From: Arthrospiribacter ruber
Lineage (GTDB): Bacteria; Bacteroidota; Bacteroidia; Cytophagales; Cyclobacteriaceae
Length of the DNA stretch: 64,000 nt
Assembly: GCF_019343195.1 (NCBI RefSeq)
Contig: NZ_RPHB01000007.1
Location: 308,819 to 372,818, forward strand
Reading direction: 5' to 3'
Positions 9,112-17,472 of the stretch are shown here, piece by piece (the first letter of the stretch is position 1; each line of letters begins with the position of its first letter). Below the pieces are notes generated by a model. That model saw only the letters and a list, made by a program, of their open reading frames with translations. It searched no databases and had not been told where the DNA came from. The position numbers and the translations under genes are program-made.

Positions 9112-10259
9112 CTTTCCTCCCAAAAATCAGGTGCCTGTAACTCTCCCCTTAAGGTACAATCCCCACAGAAAAGTGTCGTTGTCAAATATCCAATGGCAAA
9201 ATCCAGGTTTTCGTCCAACGTTTCTATGCCATACAATGCTACAAAACGATCGTTGGCAAAGTAGGTGGAAAACTGAAAACTTAATACCGTATCCTGCAAG
9301 ACACAATTATTGTAATCCGGTATTTGGGTCCTCCAAGGGAATACATCACCATTATTGATATAGATTCGCTTTCTTTCTGTAGACCCAATTCCCACAAAAC
9401 CAATTACAGGCTCTTCAGGATCGTCAACATTCCTGACATTGCCTGGAATGATCGAAGGCATGGGGCTGAAAATCCCTCCCACATCGTCTGTATTCTTTCT
9501 CATAATGTCCCAAAATTCAAAAGCTTCTACGTCAATGGACCTTTGTGCCACTTCGATAGAATACCGGATCCCGAGCTTCTCAGAACCTTCAGGAATTCTG
9601 GTAAGCATTTGCCTGTTGATTTTTCCATTTTCAAATCTGCTGGTTTCGGCAAGCAAAATATTACCTCCATTTTCCTCCTTGAAGCATATATTTCTCACTT
9701 CATCCCTCACTACCAGATCACCTAGATCAGGATCCAATCTATAAAATGAAGTAAAAGGAGTGGCAAATTGCCATACTTCCCGAGTACTCCAAAAAAGATA
9801 ATCTGACTCATTTCCCCCAGCTGCATCAAGGTAAATAAAAACTTCATCTTCTTCCCTTTCGAAGTACACTTCCTCTATCTCTGGAGTCCTTTTGGGAGTC
9901 AGCCATGCAGAAGTGTAAGCCGAACCGTCAGCGATCCTTATCTGAAGTCTATAATTTTGCCCAAATGGGATTGTTTCCTGACAAAGGTAATTACCAGTTC
10001 CATTGTGTATAAAAAAATAACGGTCTCCGTTTTCAGATTCTGCCCATACTTCAGCATTGGTAATAGTCTGGGAAGCGGTACTGTCATAAATACTTCGTGT
10101 TCTGCTTAACCTGATCAATCCATCCTCATTTCCACCTACTTCTATATTGCCTTCCACTACCAAAAACCCAAAGTCCACGAAGACAACTTCAGGCTCAAAA
10201 ATTTCCCTACAGGAAACCAAAAGCAACAACATCCAACTTACAAACAATACTCTTCGCAT
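9105..10259 (-). CDS. DUF4249 family lipoprotein
   Basis: A 384-aa protein with a lipoprotein signal (LLLLVSCREI; Cys about residue 17). The following pattern, a strand reading FLVVEGNIEVGG, then IRLSRT and ITNAEVWAE, is typical of DUF4249 proteins, which are found in Bacteroidota next to TonB receptors. It lies 22 bp after the stop of the STN-type receptor and overlaps the next gene, so it is cotranscribed with both. By position it is analogous to a surface or periplasmic partner lipoprotein of the receptor. The ligand is unknown; the sequence shows no glycan-binding motif that would make it a SusD protein. Confidence 0.83.
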   Translation of the reverse strand: MRRVLFVSWMLLLLVSCREIFEPEVVFVDFGFLVVEGNIEVGGNEDGLIRLSRTRSIYDSTASQTITNAEVWAESENGDRYFFIHNGTGNYLCQETIPFGQNYRLQIRIADGSAYTSAWLTPKRTPEIEEVYFEREEDEVFIYLDAAGGNESDYLFWSTREVWQFATPFTSFYRLDPDLGDLVVRDEVRNICFKEENGGNILLAETSRFENGKINRQMLTRIPEGSEKLGIRYSIEVAQRSIDVEAFEFWDIMRKNTDDVGGIFSPMPSIIPGNVRNVDDPEEPVIGFVGIGSTERKRIYINNGDVFPWRTQIPDYNNCVLQDTVLSFQFSTYFANDRFVALYGIETLDENLDFAIGYLTTTLFCGDCTLRGELQAPDFWEERW

Positions 10260-10281
10260 TTTTTAATCTATATTCTTAATT

Positions 10282-13050
10282 TTAAAATCTGAAATTATAA
10301 GTGACAAATGGAATAGGTCTGGCAAAAATGGAAAGCTGAAAGCCCTGCAAAGTACCATTGATCGGGGTAAAATAAGCGGAATAAGGATTGGATCTTCCCA
10401 GAAGGTTGTACACCCCTACAGACCAGGAGGAGTGAGCCAATTTTTCAATTCTATGGTTTCCCTCAAAATTTACGGAAGCATCTATTCTGAAGAAATCAGG
10501 AATACGGTAAGCATTTCTGTCAGAAAAATAAACCCTTTCTACATCCAGATAATCAAATTTGGCTATGGGTAACGTAATCGGTCTACCGGTGCTGTAGTTA
10601 GCTGTTAGTGAAGGCATGACCCTTTTGGTAATCTCATAATTCAAAACCAAAAACACATCATGCGGCTGATCGAAATTGCTAGGATAAAAACGCCCATTGT
10701 TGATTTTTTGACCCAGCTCCTCCGGCGAAGTCCTTAGAAGAGACCTTGAGTAAGTGTAGCTCAACCAACCGTTGAGCCTTCCAATGTCCTTTTTAAGCAA
10801 AAACTCCACCCCATAAGCCTTCCCTTCTGAAGCCAGAATGTCCCGCTCAAGAGCATTGTTGAGAATGAGGGTGGCTCCACTTCTGTAATCCAGCAGATTA
10901 TCCATGGTGCGGTAAAACGTTTCGAATGAAAGCTCCAGATTTTTAGAAGGAATCACCGTGAAATATCCGGCAGAAACCTGATTTCCCAGCTGAGGTCTTA
11001 CATGAGGATCGCTGAGCTTCCAGGTATCAGTGGGAGCTATAGCAGATGTATTGGTCACGAGATGCAGGTGTTGTCTTGAACTGGAAAAGCCAGCTTTGAT
11101 TGAGCTATGTTGGTTGAGAAGGTATCTGGCGAAAAACCTAAACTCTGGTCCAAAGTAGTTTTGTGCTACTTCGTTGGTAGAAAACCCAATCGTTTCGACC
11201 ACCGTTTCGCCTGTTTTGATCACCCCTTCCCGATAAATGTCTATGTCAGCAGGACCTAAAAACTGATACAGCATCAACCTAGCCCCTAAACTCAAGCTGA
11301 GTTTTTCGCTCAATTCCCACTCATCATTCAAGAACAAGGTTGATTCCAAACCTCTTTCTAAATCCACTCTTTGGCCCAACACCAGAGACTCCTCATTGGA
11401 AGGTGCTATTCTGCCAGGATTCAACTCCATTAAGTTAGCAGATGCACCAAAATGAATTTTATGCTTTTCAAGCCCGGTATAATTGGCCACCGTTTTTAAA
11501 TGAAATTGGTTGATTCCAAAATCGAAGTCAAAAGCCCGGGATGGGGAAAGGTCGCTTAGGATATTGAATTCATAACCATCGTATCCTACAGTAGTCCTAA
11601 AAGACAAATCAGCATGCCCAATGTGTTCCCAAGAAATATTCAAATTACGGTTGTAATAAGAAAATGTGGTGTCCCTTTCAAAACGGAAACTGTCCCCGCT
11701 GACATAAGCAGTAAGCATGATGTTGTTTCTATCATTCAATTGATGCTTCATATTCAGGTTTATATCAAAAAATGAAGCCCTGCCATTATTAAACCCGGTA
11801 GATTCGTCTAAAAGACTGAGAAGCCAATTGGAATAGGTAGTCCGTCCTCCTAAATGAAAAGTCGTGTTCTCTCCAATTGGGCCCTCTAAATTCAACCTGC
11901 TGCTAAGAAGTCCTATACCACCGCCTCCTTTGATTTGCTCATCATTGCCGTACGTTCCCTCCACATCAAGTACTGAAGACAAGCGGCCCCCATGCTGTAT
12001 CGGTATTCCCGACTTATAAAGTTCCACCCCACTCACCATGTCAGGGTTGAAAGCTGAAAAGAAACCAAACAAGTGACTGGGGTTGAAAATCGTTGCATCA
12101 TTGTAAAGAATAAGGTTTTGGTCTGCAGCGCCTCCCCGAACATTGAAACCTACACTGGCTTCCCCTACAGTACTGACACCCGGCAATGTGAGTATTGACC
12201 TGATCACATCCACTTCACCTAGAAGCAATGGTAATCTTTTCATGGTTGAGATATCCATGGTAGATACACCCATCTGCACCTTTTCTACTTGGACAGATCT
12301 GGTAGAACTCACCGTCACTTCGCCCAGACTGATATAGTCCTCTTCCATTTCAATATCCAAGCTTCCATCTCCAAGGATGTTGAGATTCCTTCTTTCCTGT
12401 CCAAGCCCGAAACCTTGAATCATTACCATTTGCCTTCCCAAAGGTAGCCTTAGAGAAAAATTGCCGTTTTGATCCGAAACTACCCTTTCTGAAATCTGGG
12501 GACCTGTGACCAAAGCACCTGGAATTGGACTCTTTTCCGATTTGGACCTGACTGTTCCCTTCAAAATAGCAATACCACTTCCATCATGGGTGGCTGCACT
12601 GCCAATTTCCCAAAGGGTATATTGATCCAAGTCGGAGCTTTCTCTTTGGGTAATAGTTTCTTGAGCCTTTTCTATTGAATCTGCTTGAGTATTGGGCAAG
12701 AGCCTATAGCCCGCATGAACCCGTCCGTCAATCACCCTTCCTTTGGTGATAAAGACATTCCCGTCATCATCAATAAAAAATCGGAGAGTGGTATTGGCAA
12801 AAAGAGCTTGTAGGATATCTGTAAGTTCATTTTTATCAGCACTGAAATTTACTTTTACCTCTTCTACATCTTCATTTTTGAAAAAAAACCGGTATCCTGT
12901 ATTGGCCTCTATCCTTTCGGCAAAGCGCTCGAAAGTTATACCCAAAAAGATTCCGCTGATAGGTTCTCCTTTTTGTGACTGTGCCCAAAGTAATGTTTGG
13001 GGAAAGACCAATAATAGGAGAGAAAAAGAGAAAATCAATTTTACTTTCAT
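10282..13050 (-). CDS. TonB-dependent receptor with STN and carboxypeptidase-regulatory domains
   Basis: A 922-aa outer-membrane receptor. After a signal peptide, an STN (secretin/TonB short N-terminal) domain occupies about residues 32-100 (GITFERFAERIEANTGYRF). A carboxypeptidase-regulatory beta domain follows at about 165-235 (LKGTVRSKSEKSPIPGALV), then a plug at about 245-360 (SVGFNVRGGAADQNLILYN, GGRLSSVLDV) and a beta-barrel ending in aromatic F (FVTYNFRF). STN domains usually signal to a FecR-type anti-sigma factor, but no sigma/FecR pair is present in this window. It overlaps the 234-aa gene upstream by 4 bp and is followed by DUF4249 and MG2 genes. It probably imports a ligand across the outer membrane; the ligand cannot be named. 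Confidence 0.9.
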   Translation of the reverse strand: MKVKLIFSFSLLLLVFPQTLLWAQSQKGEPISGIFLGITFERFAERIEANTGYRFFFKNEDVEEVKVNFSADKNELTDILQALFANTTLRFFIDDDGNVFITKGRVIDGRVHAGYRLLPNTQADSIEKAQETITQRESSDLDQYTLWEIGSAATHDGSGIAILKGTVRSKSEKSPIPGALVTGPQISERVVSDQNGNFSLRLPLGRQMVMIQGFGLGQERRNLNILGDGSLDIEMEEDYISLGEVTVSSTRSVQVEKVQMGVSTMDISTMKRLPLLLGEVDVIRSILTLPGVSTVGEASVGFNVRGGAADQNLILYNDATIFNPSHLFGFFSAFNPDMVSGVELYKSGIPIQHGGRLSSVLDVEGTYGNDEQIKGGGGIGLLSSRLNLEGPIGENTTFHLGGRTTYSNWLLSLLDESTGFNNGRASFFDINLNMKHQLNDRNNIMLTAYVSGDSFRFERDTTFSYYNRNLNISWEHIGHADLSFRTTVGYDGYEFNILSDLSPSRAFDFDFGINQFHLKTVANYTGLEKHKIHFGASANLMELNPGRIAPSNEESLVLGQRVDLERGLESTLFLNDEWELSEKLSLSLGARLMLYQFLGPADIDIYREGVIKTGETVVETIGFSTNEVAQNYFGPEFRFFARYLLNQHSSIKAGFSSSRQHLHLVTNTSAIAPTDTWKLSDPHVRPQLGNQVSAGYFTVIPSKNLELSFETFYRTMDNLLDYRSGATLILNNALERDILASEGKAYGVEFLLKKDIGRLNGWLSYTYSRSLLRTSPEELGQKINNGRFYPSNFDQPHDVFLVLNYEITKRVMPSLTANYSTGRPITLPIAKFDYLDVERVYFSDRNAYRIPDFFRIDASVNFEGNHRIEKLAHSSWSVGVYNLLGRSNPYSAYFTPINGTLQGFQLSIFARPIPFVTYNFRF

Positions 13051-13751
13051 TGCTCTTTGATCTCCTTTTCACTGAACCTTAACAGTTCTATCAAATAATT
13101 ATCTTTATCTCTTTTGAATTTGAGATCCAGGTCTTTGGCATACCTTTTAAAAGCCTTTTTGTCAACTTCCAAATCCCTGATCAACTGATTTTGATTCTCT
13201 ACTAGCGTCCAGTCATCTCCCTTTTTGACAAAATAGTCTGTATGCTTGGAAAAAAACCTGTAATAATCTGACGGGGAAGAAAAAGTCTGCAAACTTTTTC
13301 TGTGTTTGGCGAGCAATTTCATTTCACCATCCCAGACCAATCTATAAAAACCATTTCTGTGATACCTATAACCGGGATTTGATTCTTTTTTTACAATAAC
13401 CGTCCCTTCCGAAAAGCTAACCTGATCAACTAAATCAGAATTCAGTATAATGGACATTCTTTGATCTGATGATAAGATGACCAACTCATCTCTAAAGACA
13501 TCATACATGATATTTTTCCTTACAAAATCATATCCTTCATAGGCCAGTTGGGCCATTTGAAAGGACTTTTCTCCATAGCTTGGATCATCTCGCAAAAGTG
13601 GGTCTTTCTCAGGATAAACCACTCCATTATTCAGTCCAGGATAATTATCGTAATCATTGATTTTGTATTCCTTGACTAAATCATAATTTTGTCCTGAAAC
13701 AGCATGGCTTATGCAAATGCAAAAGCTAATAATCAAACGGTAAACAGACAT
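13047..13751 (-). CDS. Exported hypothetical protein heading the receptor cluster
   Basis: A 234-aa protein with an N-terminal signal segment (LIISFCICISHAVSGQ). I recognise no domain. The middle is rich in beta-like strands (DELVILSSDQRMSIILNSD) and the C-terminus is strongly charged and helical (KRYAKDLDLKFKRDKD, EKEIKEQ). It overlaps the start of the STN-type TonB receptor by 4 bp, so translation of the two is coupled, which suggests a periplasmic helper of that receptor. It is divergent from purU, with about 80 bp between the starts. Confidence 0.65.
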   Translation of the reverse strand: MSVYRLIISFCICISHAVSGQNYDLVKEYKINDYDNYPGLNNGVVYPEKDPLLRDDPSYGEKSFQMAQLAYEGYDFVRKNIMYDVFRDELVILSSDQRMSIILNSDLVDQVSFSEGTVIVKKESNPGYRYHRNGFYRLVWDGEMKLLAKHRKSLQTFSSPSDYYRFFSKHTDYFVKKGDDWTLVENQNQLIRDLEVDKKAFKRYAKDLDLKFKRDKDNYLIELLRFSEKEIKEQ

Positions 13752-13834
13752 TCAATTTAATGTTCTAGTTAACTGTAATGATGAGCATTAATTTTAATTT
13801 ATACAACCAATCCAACATTTAAAGTAATATTTTA

Positions 13835-14689
13835 ATGAGAACGGCGACAATTTTAGTACAATGTCCTGACAAAAAGGGTATTGTAGCCAAAGTATCTGAC
13901 TTTTTGTATACCTATCAAGGGAATATCCTTGAAGTAGACCAACATGTGGATGAAGAAATCGGTATGTTTTTCATGCGTGCATCCTGGGATCTGGATAGTT
14001 TTGGCCTGGAAAAAGACCTGATTGCAGCTGCTTTTCAAAAAGAAGTTGCAGATAGCCTTGAAATGAAGTTCGAGCTACATTTCAATACACAAAAGCCCAG
14101 AATGGCTCTTTTTGTGTCAAAACTCTCCCACTGTCTTTTTGATATTCTTAGCAGGTATTATTCCGGACAATTTGATGTCGAAATTCCTCTGGTCATATCC
14201 AATCACCTGGATTTGAAAAAAGTGGTGACCGCATTTCGGATTCCATTTTACCATTTACCGATAGACAAGACCAACAAAGCTGAAGTTGAAAAACAACAGC
14301 TTGATTTATTGCAAAAACACAAGGTAGACTTTGTAGTATTGGCCCGTTACATGCAGATTTTGAGTGGGGATTTTATTAAGGAATATCCAAACAAAATTAT
14401 CAATATCCACCATTCATTCTTGCCTGCTTTTGTTGGGGCCAAGCCATATCATGCCGCTTATGAAAGAGGTGTGAAGATCATTGGAGCTACCGCACATTAT
14501 GTAACAGAAGAACTGGATGCAGGCCCTATTATCGAACAGGAAGTGGCCCGGGTTAGACATCATAACTCTCCCTCTGATCTCGTTCAGATCGGTCAGGATG
14601 TGGAAAAAGTAGTGCTTTCCAAAGCCATCAAATACCACTTGGAAAGGAAAGTGTTGGCGTACAGAAATAAGACCGTGATTTTTTATTAA
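13835..14689 (+). CDS. purU: Formyltetrahydrofolate deformylase
   Basis: At 284 aa it has the family length. Residues 1-80 are an ACT domain (TILVQCPDKKGIVAKVSDF). Residues about 90-275 are a formyltransferase-fold catalytic domain with the NIHHSFLPAF motif carrying the catalytic His, GAKPYHAAYERGVKIIG, and LDAGPIIEQE with the catalytic Asp. PurU hydrolyses 10-formyl-THF to THF plus formate, balancing one-carbon pools and supplying formate for purine synthesis. It stands alone as a transcript start, divergent from the receptor cluster; the small gene at 14712 follows after 22 bp and could be read from the same promoter. Confidence 0.93.
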   Translation: MRTATILVQCPDKKGIVAKVSDFLYTYQGNILEVDQHVDEEIGMFFMRASWDLDSFGLEKDLIAAAFQKEVADSLEMKFELHFNTQKPRMALFVSKLSHCLFDILSRYYSGQFDVEIPLVISNHLDLKKVVTAFRIPFYHLPIDKTNKAEVEKQQLDLLQKHKVDFVVLARYMQILSGDFIKEYPNKIINIHHSFLPAFVGAKPYHAAYERGVKIIGATAHYVTEELDAGPIIEQEVARVRHHNSPSDLVQIGQDVEKVVLSKAIKYHLERKVLAYRNKTVIFY

Positions 14690-14711
14690 AAGAAAATCAT
14701 AACTTAGAGTA

Positions 14712-15014
14712 ATGAAAAGTTTGGTTTCCTTCTTTTTGATAGGCTATGTTGTCTTTTTGGTCTGTATGCCTGTCCATGCTGAACATGATTGCGACCATGT
14801 AGAGCATACAGAGCAGCATGCCTCTGAGCATGCTGAGAACCAATGCTGCCCGCCCTTTTCTTTCTGCAAGGTCTGCTCTGTTTTCATTTACCAAGTTCGT
14901 TTTCAATTTGAAGCCATAGAGCCAGACAGGATTATTTCTAATGAATATGTGCTTGAGATGCCGGTTTTTCAAGAAACCTGTTTTTCCATTTGGCAACCCC
15001 CTCAGTTGATCTGA
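14712..15014 (+). CDS. Small exported His/Cys-rich protein (DUF6660-like)
   Basis: A 100-aa protein with a signal segment (VSFFLIGYVVFLVCMPVHA) followed by a His- and acid-rich stretch (EHDCDHVEHTEQHASEHAE) and a CC-x(5)-C-x(2)-C cluster (CCPPFSFCKVC). Small proteins of this layout, some classed as DUF6660, sit directly upstream of TonB receptors in Bacteroidota; the family name is from memory and moderately secure. The His and Cys content suggests binding of a transition metal in the periplasm. The TonB receptor starts 146 bp downstream on the same strand. Inference: the two form a metal-related unit. Confidence 0.68.
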   Translation: MKSLVSFFLIGYVVFLVCMPVHAEHDCDHVEHTEQHASEHAENQCCPPFSFCKVCSVFIYQVRFQFEAIEPDRIISNEYVLEMPVFQETCFSIWQPPQLI

Positions 15015-15103
15015 TTTTTTTCTGAAAGTCTTTTTTACCCTGATTTTCATTGGGAAGCTTCCTAGTAAACCTAATAGAAAAGAAGGGTTTCAAAGCCATG
15101 CTT

Positions 15104-15123
15104 CTGAGGCTCAGTCTCCTCAG
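15104..15123 (+). promoter_or_regulatory. Short stem-loop in receptor leader
   Basis: CTGAGG and CCTCAG make a 6-bp stem with an 8-nt loop, 37 bp before the TonB receptor start. No U-run follows. It may be a leader structure or chance. Confidence 0.2.
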
Positions 15124-15159
15124 CAGCCAGTACTATGTTAAATCAGATCAAGTATATCA

Positions 15160-17340
15160 ATGAAAAAAATATTTATGTCCTGCCTTTTGGGCTTGGGACT
15201 ATACGCCTTTGCTTTTGCACAGGAAATGAAGTTCGTCATCATGGACGAGCATGAAGGCACAGCACTGATGGGAGCGACTGCTTTGATATTGGAAAATAGA
15301 AAAGGGGCTGTTTCCGATGAAAATGGCCAATTGACAATGCCAGCACTGCCTGATGGGAAATATACCATCAGGTTTCAGTTGATCGGTTACGAGCGCAAGC
15401 AGCTGGTCATCAACTTACCTGAAGACCTCGCAAAGATGCCAATGGACGTGCTGCTACACGAGGAACACGACCACATGGAAACGGTCACCATCACTTCCAC
15501 CAGGAGTTCACGAACGATAGAGGATATTCCTACCCGTGTGGAATTCATAGCAGGAGAAGAATTGGATGAAAAAGTAAACATGAAGCCTGGAGATATCCGG
15601 GTGCTCCTGAGTGAGAGTACGGGTATTCAGGTGCAGGTCACCTCACCAACTTCAGCTAATGCTTCTATCCGTATCCAGGGATTAGATGGAAGGTACACCC
15701 AGATTTTGAAAGATGGGTTTCCGCTATATTCAGGAGCAGCAAGCGGTTTGGGCTTATTACAGATCCCACCGCTTGATCTTCAGCAAGTGGAATTGATCAA
15801 AGGCTCCGCTTCCACACTCTACGGTGGTGGAGCAATAGCCGGATTGGTGAACTTGATTTCCAAAAGACCCACTGAAAGTGGTACTCTGGATTTTGTCTTC
15901 AACGGGACCAACGCAGGGGGATTTGATGTGTCGGGGTTCTATGGCAAGCGAAATGACAGGGTGGGTACCACACTTTTTGCGGCCTACAATACCAACTCTC
16001 CCTTTGACCCATCGGACATTGGGCTGAGCGCCATCCCAAAGTTTGACCGATTTACTTTCAACCCAAAGCTATTCCTCTACCCATCTTCTCGTACTGACCT
16101 TGAGTTGGGCGTCAACATTTCGGTAGAAGACCGCATCGGTGGAAACATGGATTTCTTGAGAGGAAAGAGGGAAAATCCTCTTGCCTTTATTGAAAGCAAT
16201 CAAAGTGAGCGGGTCAGCTCACAGTTTGTACTCAATCATAGGCTCGAAGAAGGCAAAAGGCTACAGGTCAAAAACAGTTACAACTACTTCGACAGGAGGC
16301 TCAGTACAAGAGGCTATGATTTCAATGCCGTACAGCACTCCACCTTTACTGAGGTCAATTATCAACTGGATGGTAAGCAATCGGATTGGGTGTTTGGAGG
16401 GAACCTGTGGACAGAGGCATTTGTAGAGCAGCCTAATGGCAATTTTCCTGTACGTGATTACACCATGAACACGCTCGGTGCCTTTGCTCAGAACAATACC
16501 AATCTGAGTGAAAAATGGGTGCTGGAGTCTGGCTTGCGTACGGACTATGTACTGGATTATGGCTGGGCAGTGTTGCCAAGAATCGCTTTGCTATACCGCG
16601 CCAATATCAACTTCAGCTCCAGATTAGGTGGAGGATTGGGCTATAAGGCTCCTACGATTTTCACAGAAGAAAGCGAGCGCCTCCAGTACCAGAATATCAG
16701 ACCTATAGATGCTGAAATAAATAGCTTGGAAAAAAGTTATGGCCTGAACTGGGACTTGAATTACAAGACTTCTCTTTTCGATGATCGACTTTTCTTTAGT
16801 GTAAATCACCTGTTTTTCTACACTTATTTGAACAACCCTCTTTTCTTGGAGACACTTGGAGGAAATGAATTCAGGTTTGTGAATATTGATGGATACAGTG
16901 ATACCAAGGGTACAGAAACGAATATCAAATGGGAGTTGGGAGATTTCAAGTGGTTTATGGGATATACCTATACCCATGCCAGAATTGTGAGTAATGGAAA
17001 TGTCAGTGAAAATCCCCTGACACCACGACATAGGATCAATTCAGTCTTGTTTTACGAAGTGCATGATCAGTGGAAAATCGGCTGGGAGTCTTACTATTTC
17101 AGTGAGCAGCAGTTGAGTGATGGTGCTGTAGGCCGACCGTATTGGATCATGGGTTTTATGGCGGAGAAGATTTGGGACAAGTTTTCGGTGTTTATCAATT
17201 TTGAGAACTTTCTTGATGCCCGTCAGACCCGTTTTGATACCATTTTCACAGGAAGCATCGATGCCCCAACTTTCAGAGAAATCTATGCACCACTGGATGG
17301 ATTTGTGATCAATGGGGGAGTGAAGCTGAGGTTGAAATAA
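15160..17340 (+). CDS. TonB-dependent receptor, probably metal or metal-chelate
   Basis: A 726-aa outer-membrane receptor with a signal peptide (LLGLGLYAFAFAQ). Residues about 23-105 are a carboxypeptidase-regulatory beta domain (GATALILENRKGAVSDENG). The plug spans about 115-235 (RIQGLDGRYTQILKDGFPL, VELIKGSASTLYGGGAIAG) and a beta-barrel of about 490 residues ends with GGVKLRLK. The plug resembles BtuB/FecA-type receptors for siderophores, cobalamin or metal complexes. Its partner is the His/Cys-rich small protein at 14712. The stop codon is followed after one base by a perfect 50-bp palindrome that can act as a terminator. Ligand not identifiable from sequence; metal is an inference from the neighbour. 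Confidence 0.9.
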   Translation: MKKIFMSCLLGLGLYAFAFAQEMKFVIMDEHEGTALMGATALILENRKGAVSDENGQLTMPALPDGKYTIRFQLIGYERKQLVINLPEDLAKMPMDVLLHEEHDHMETVTITSTRSSRTIEDIPTRVEFIAGEELDEKVNMKPGDIRVLLSESTGIQVQVTSPTSANASIRIQGLDGRYTQILKDGFPLYSGAASGLGLLQIPPLDLQQVELIKGSASTLYGGGAIAGLVNLISKRPTESGTLDFVFNGTNAGGFDVSGFYGKRNDRVGTTLFAAYNTNSPFDPSDIGLSAIPKFDRFTFNPKLFLYPSSRTDLELGVNISVEDRIGGNMDFLRGKRENPLAFIESNQSERVSSQFVLNHRLEEGKRLQVKNSYNYFDRRLSTRGYDFNAVQHSTFTEVNYQLDGKQSDWVFGGNLWTEAFVEQPNGNFPVRDYTMNTLGAFAQNNTNLSEKWVLESGLRTDYVLDYGWAVLPRIALLYRANINFSSRLGGGLGYKAPTIFTEESERLQYQNIRPIDAEINSLEKSYGLNWDLNYKTSLFDDRLFFSVNHLFFYTYLNNPLFLETLGGNEFRFVNIDGYSDTKGTETNIKWELGDFKWFMGYTYTHARIVSNGNVSENPLTPRHRINSVLFYEVHDQWKIGWESYYFSEQQLSDGAVGRPYWIMGFMAEKIWDKFSVFINFENFLDARQTRFDTIFTGSIDAPTFREIYAPLDGFVINGGVKLRLK

Positions 17341-17341
17341 G

Positions 17342-17397
17342 AAAATTAGGCCGAATATTTAGATTATAATCTAAATATTCGGCCTAATTTTTAGAAT
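17342..17397. repeat. 56-bp palindromic repeat, copy A
   Basis: Positions 17342-17391 are a perfect 50-bp palindrome: arms of 25 bp meet at GATTA/TAATC, each arm carrying AAAATTAGGCC followed by GAATATTTA. With the next six bases (TAGAAT) it aligns without gaps to copy B at 18654-18709, with 50 of 56 bases identical by hand count. The two copies are direct repeats that bracket the DUF4143 ATPase gene. Copy A also sits between two convergent stops, so it may serve as a bidirectional terminator. Confidence 0.85.
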
Positions 17398-17433
17398 ATG
17401 TTTGAAATCTTAGGCATGTTTTTTCAAGAGATA

Positions 17434-17468
17434 TAACTTTTCCAAAGTTCAAAACTTTGGAAAAGTTA
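17434..17468 (-). terminator. Long hairpin after the DUF4143 ATPase gene
   Basis: A 16-bp perfect stem (arms AACTTTTCCAAAGTT and its complement, plus one T-A pair) around the 3-nt loop CAA, starting 4 bp past the ATPase stop. There is no long U-run on the minus strand, so it may terminate transcription or protect the mRNA 3' end. Confidence 0.5.
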
Positions 17469-17472
17469 CTTT

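Noticed and set aside
4340..9123. SNF2 helicase with neighbouring unknown genes as a possible defence island (DISARM or similar).
   Set aside because: No methyltransferase, phospholipase, nuclease or other defence partner is adjacent; neighbours are permease and receptor operons.
15015..15159. A cobalamin or other metabolite riboswitch before the BtuB-like receptor.
   Set aside because: The 145-bp leader lacks the conserved B12-box and has only one short stem-loop.
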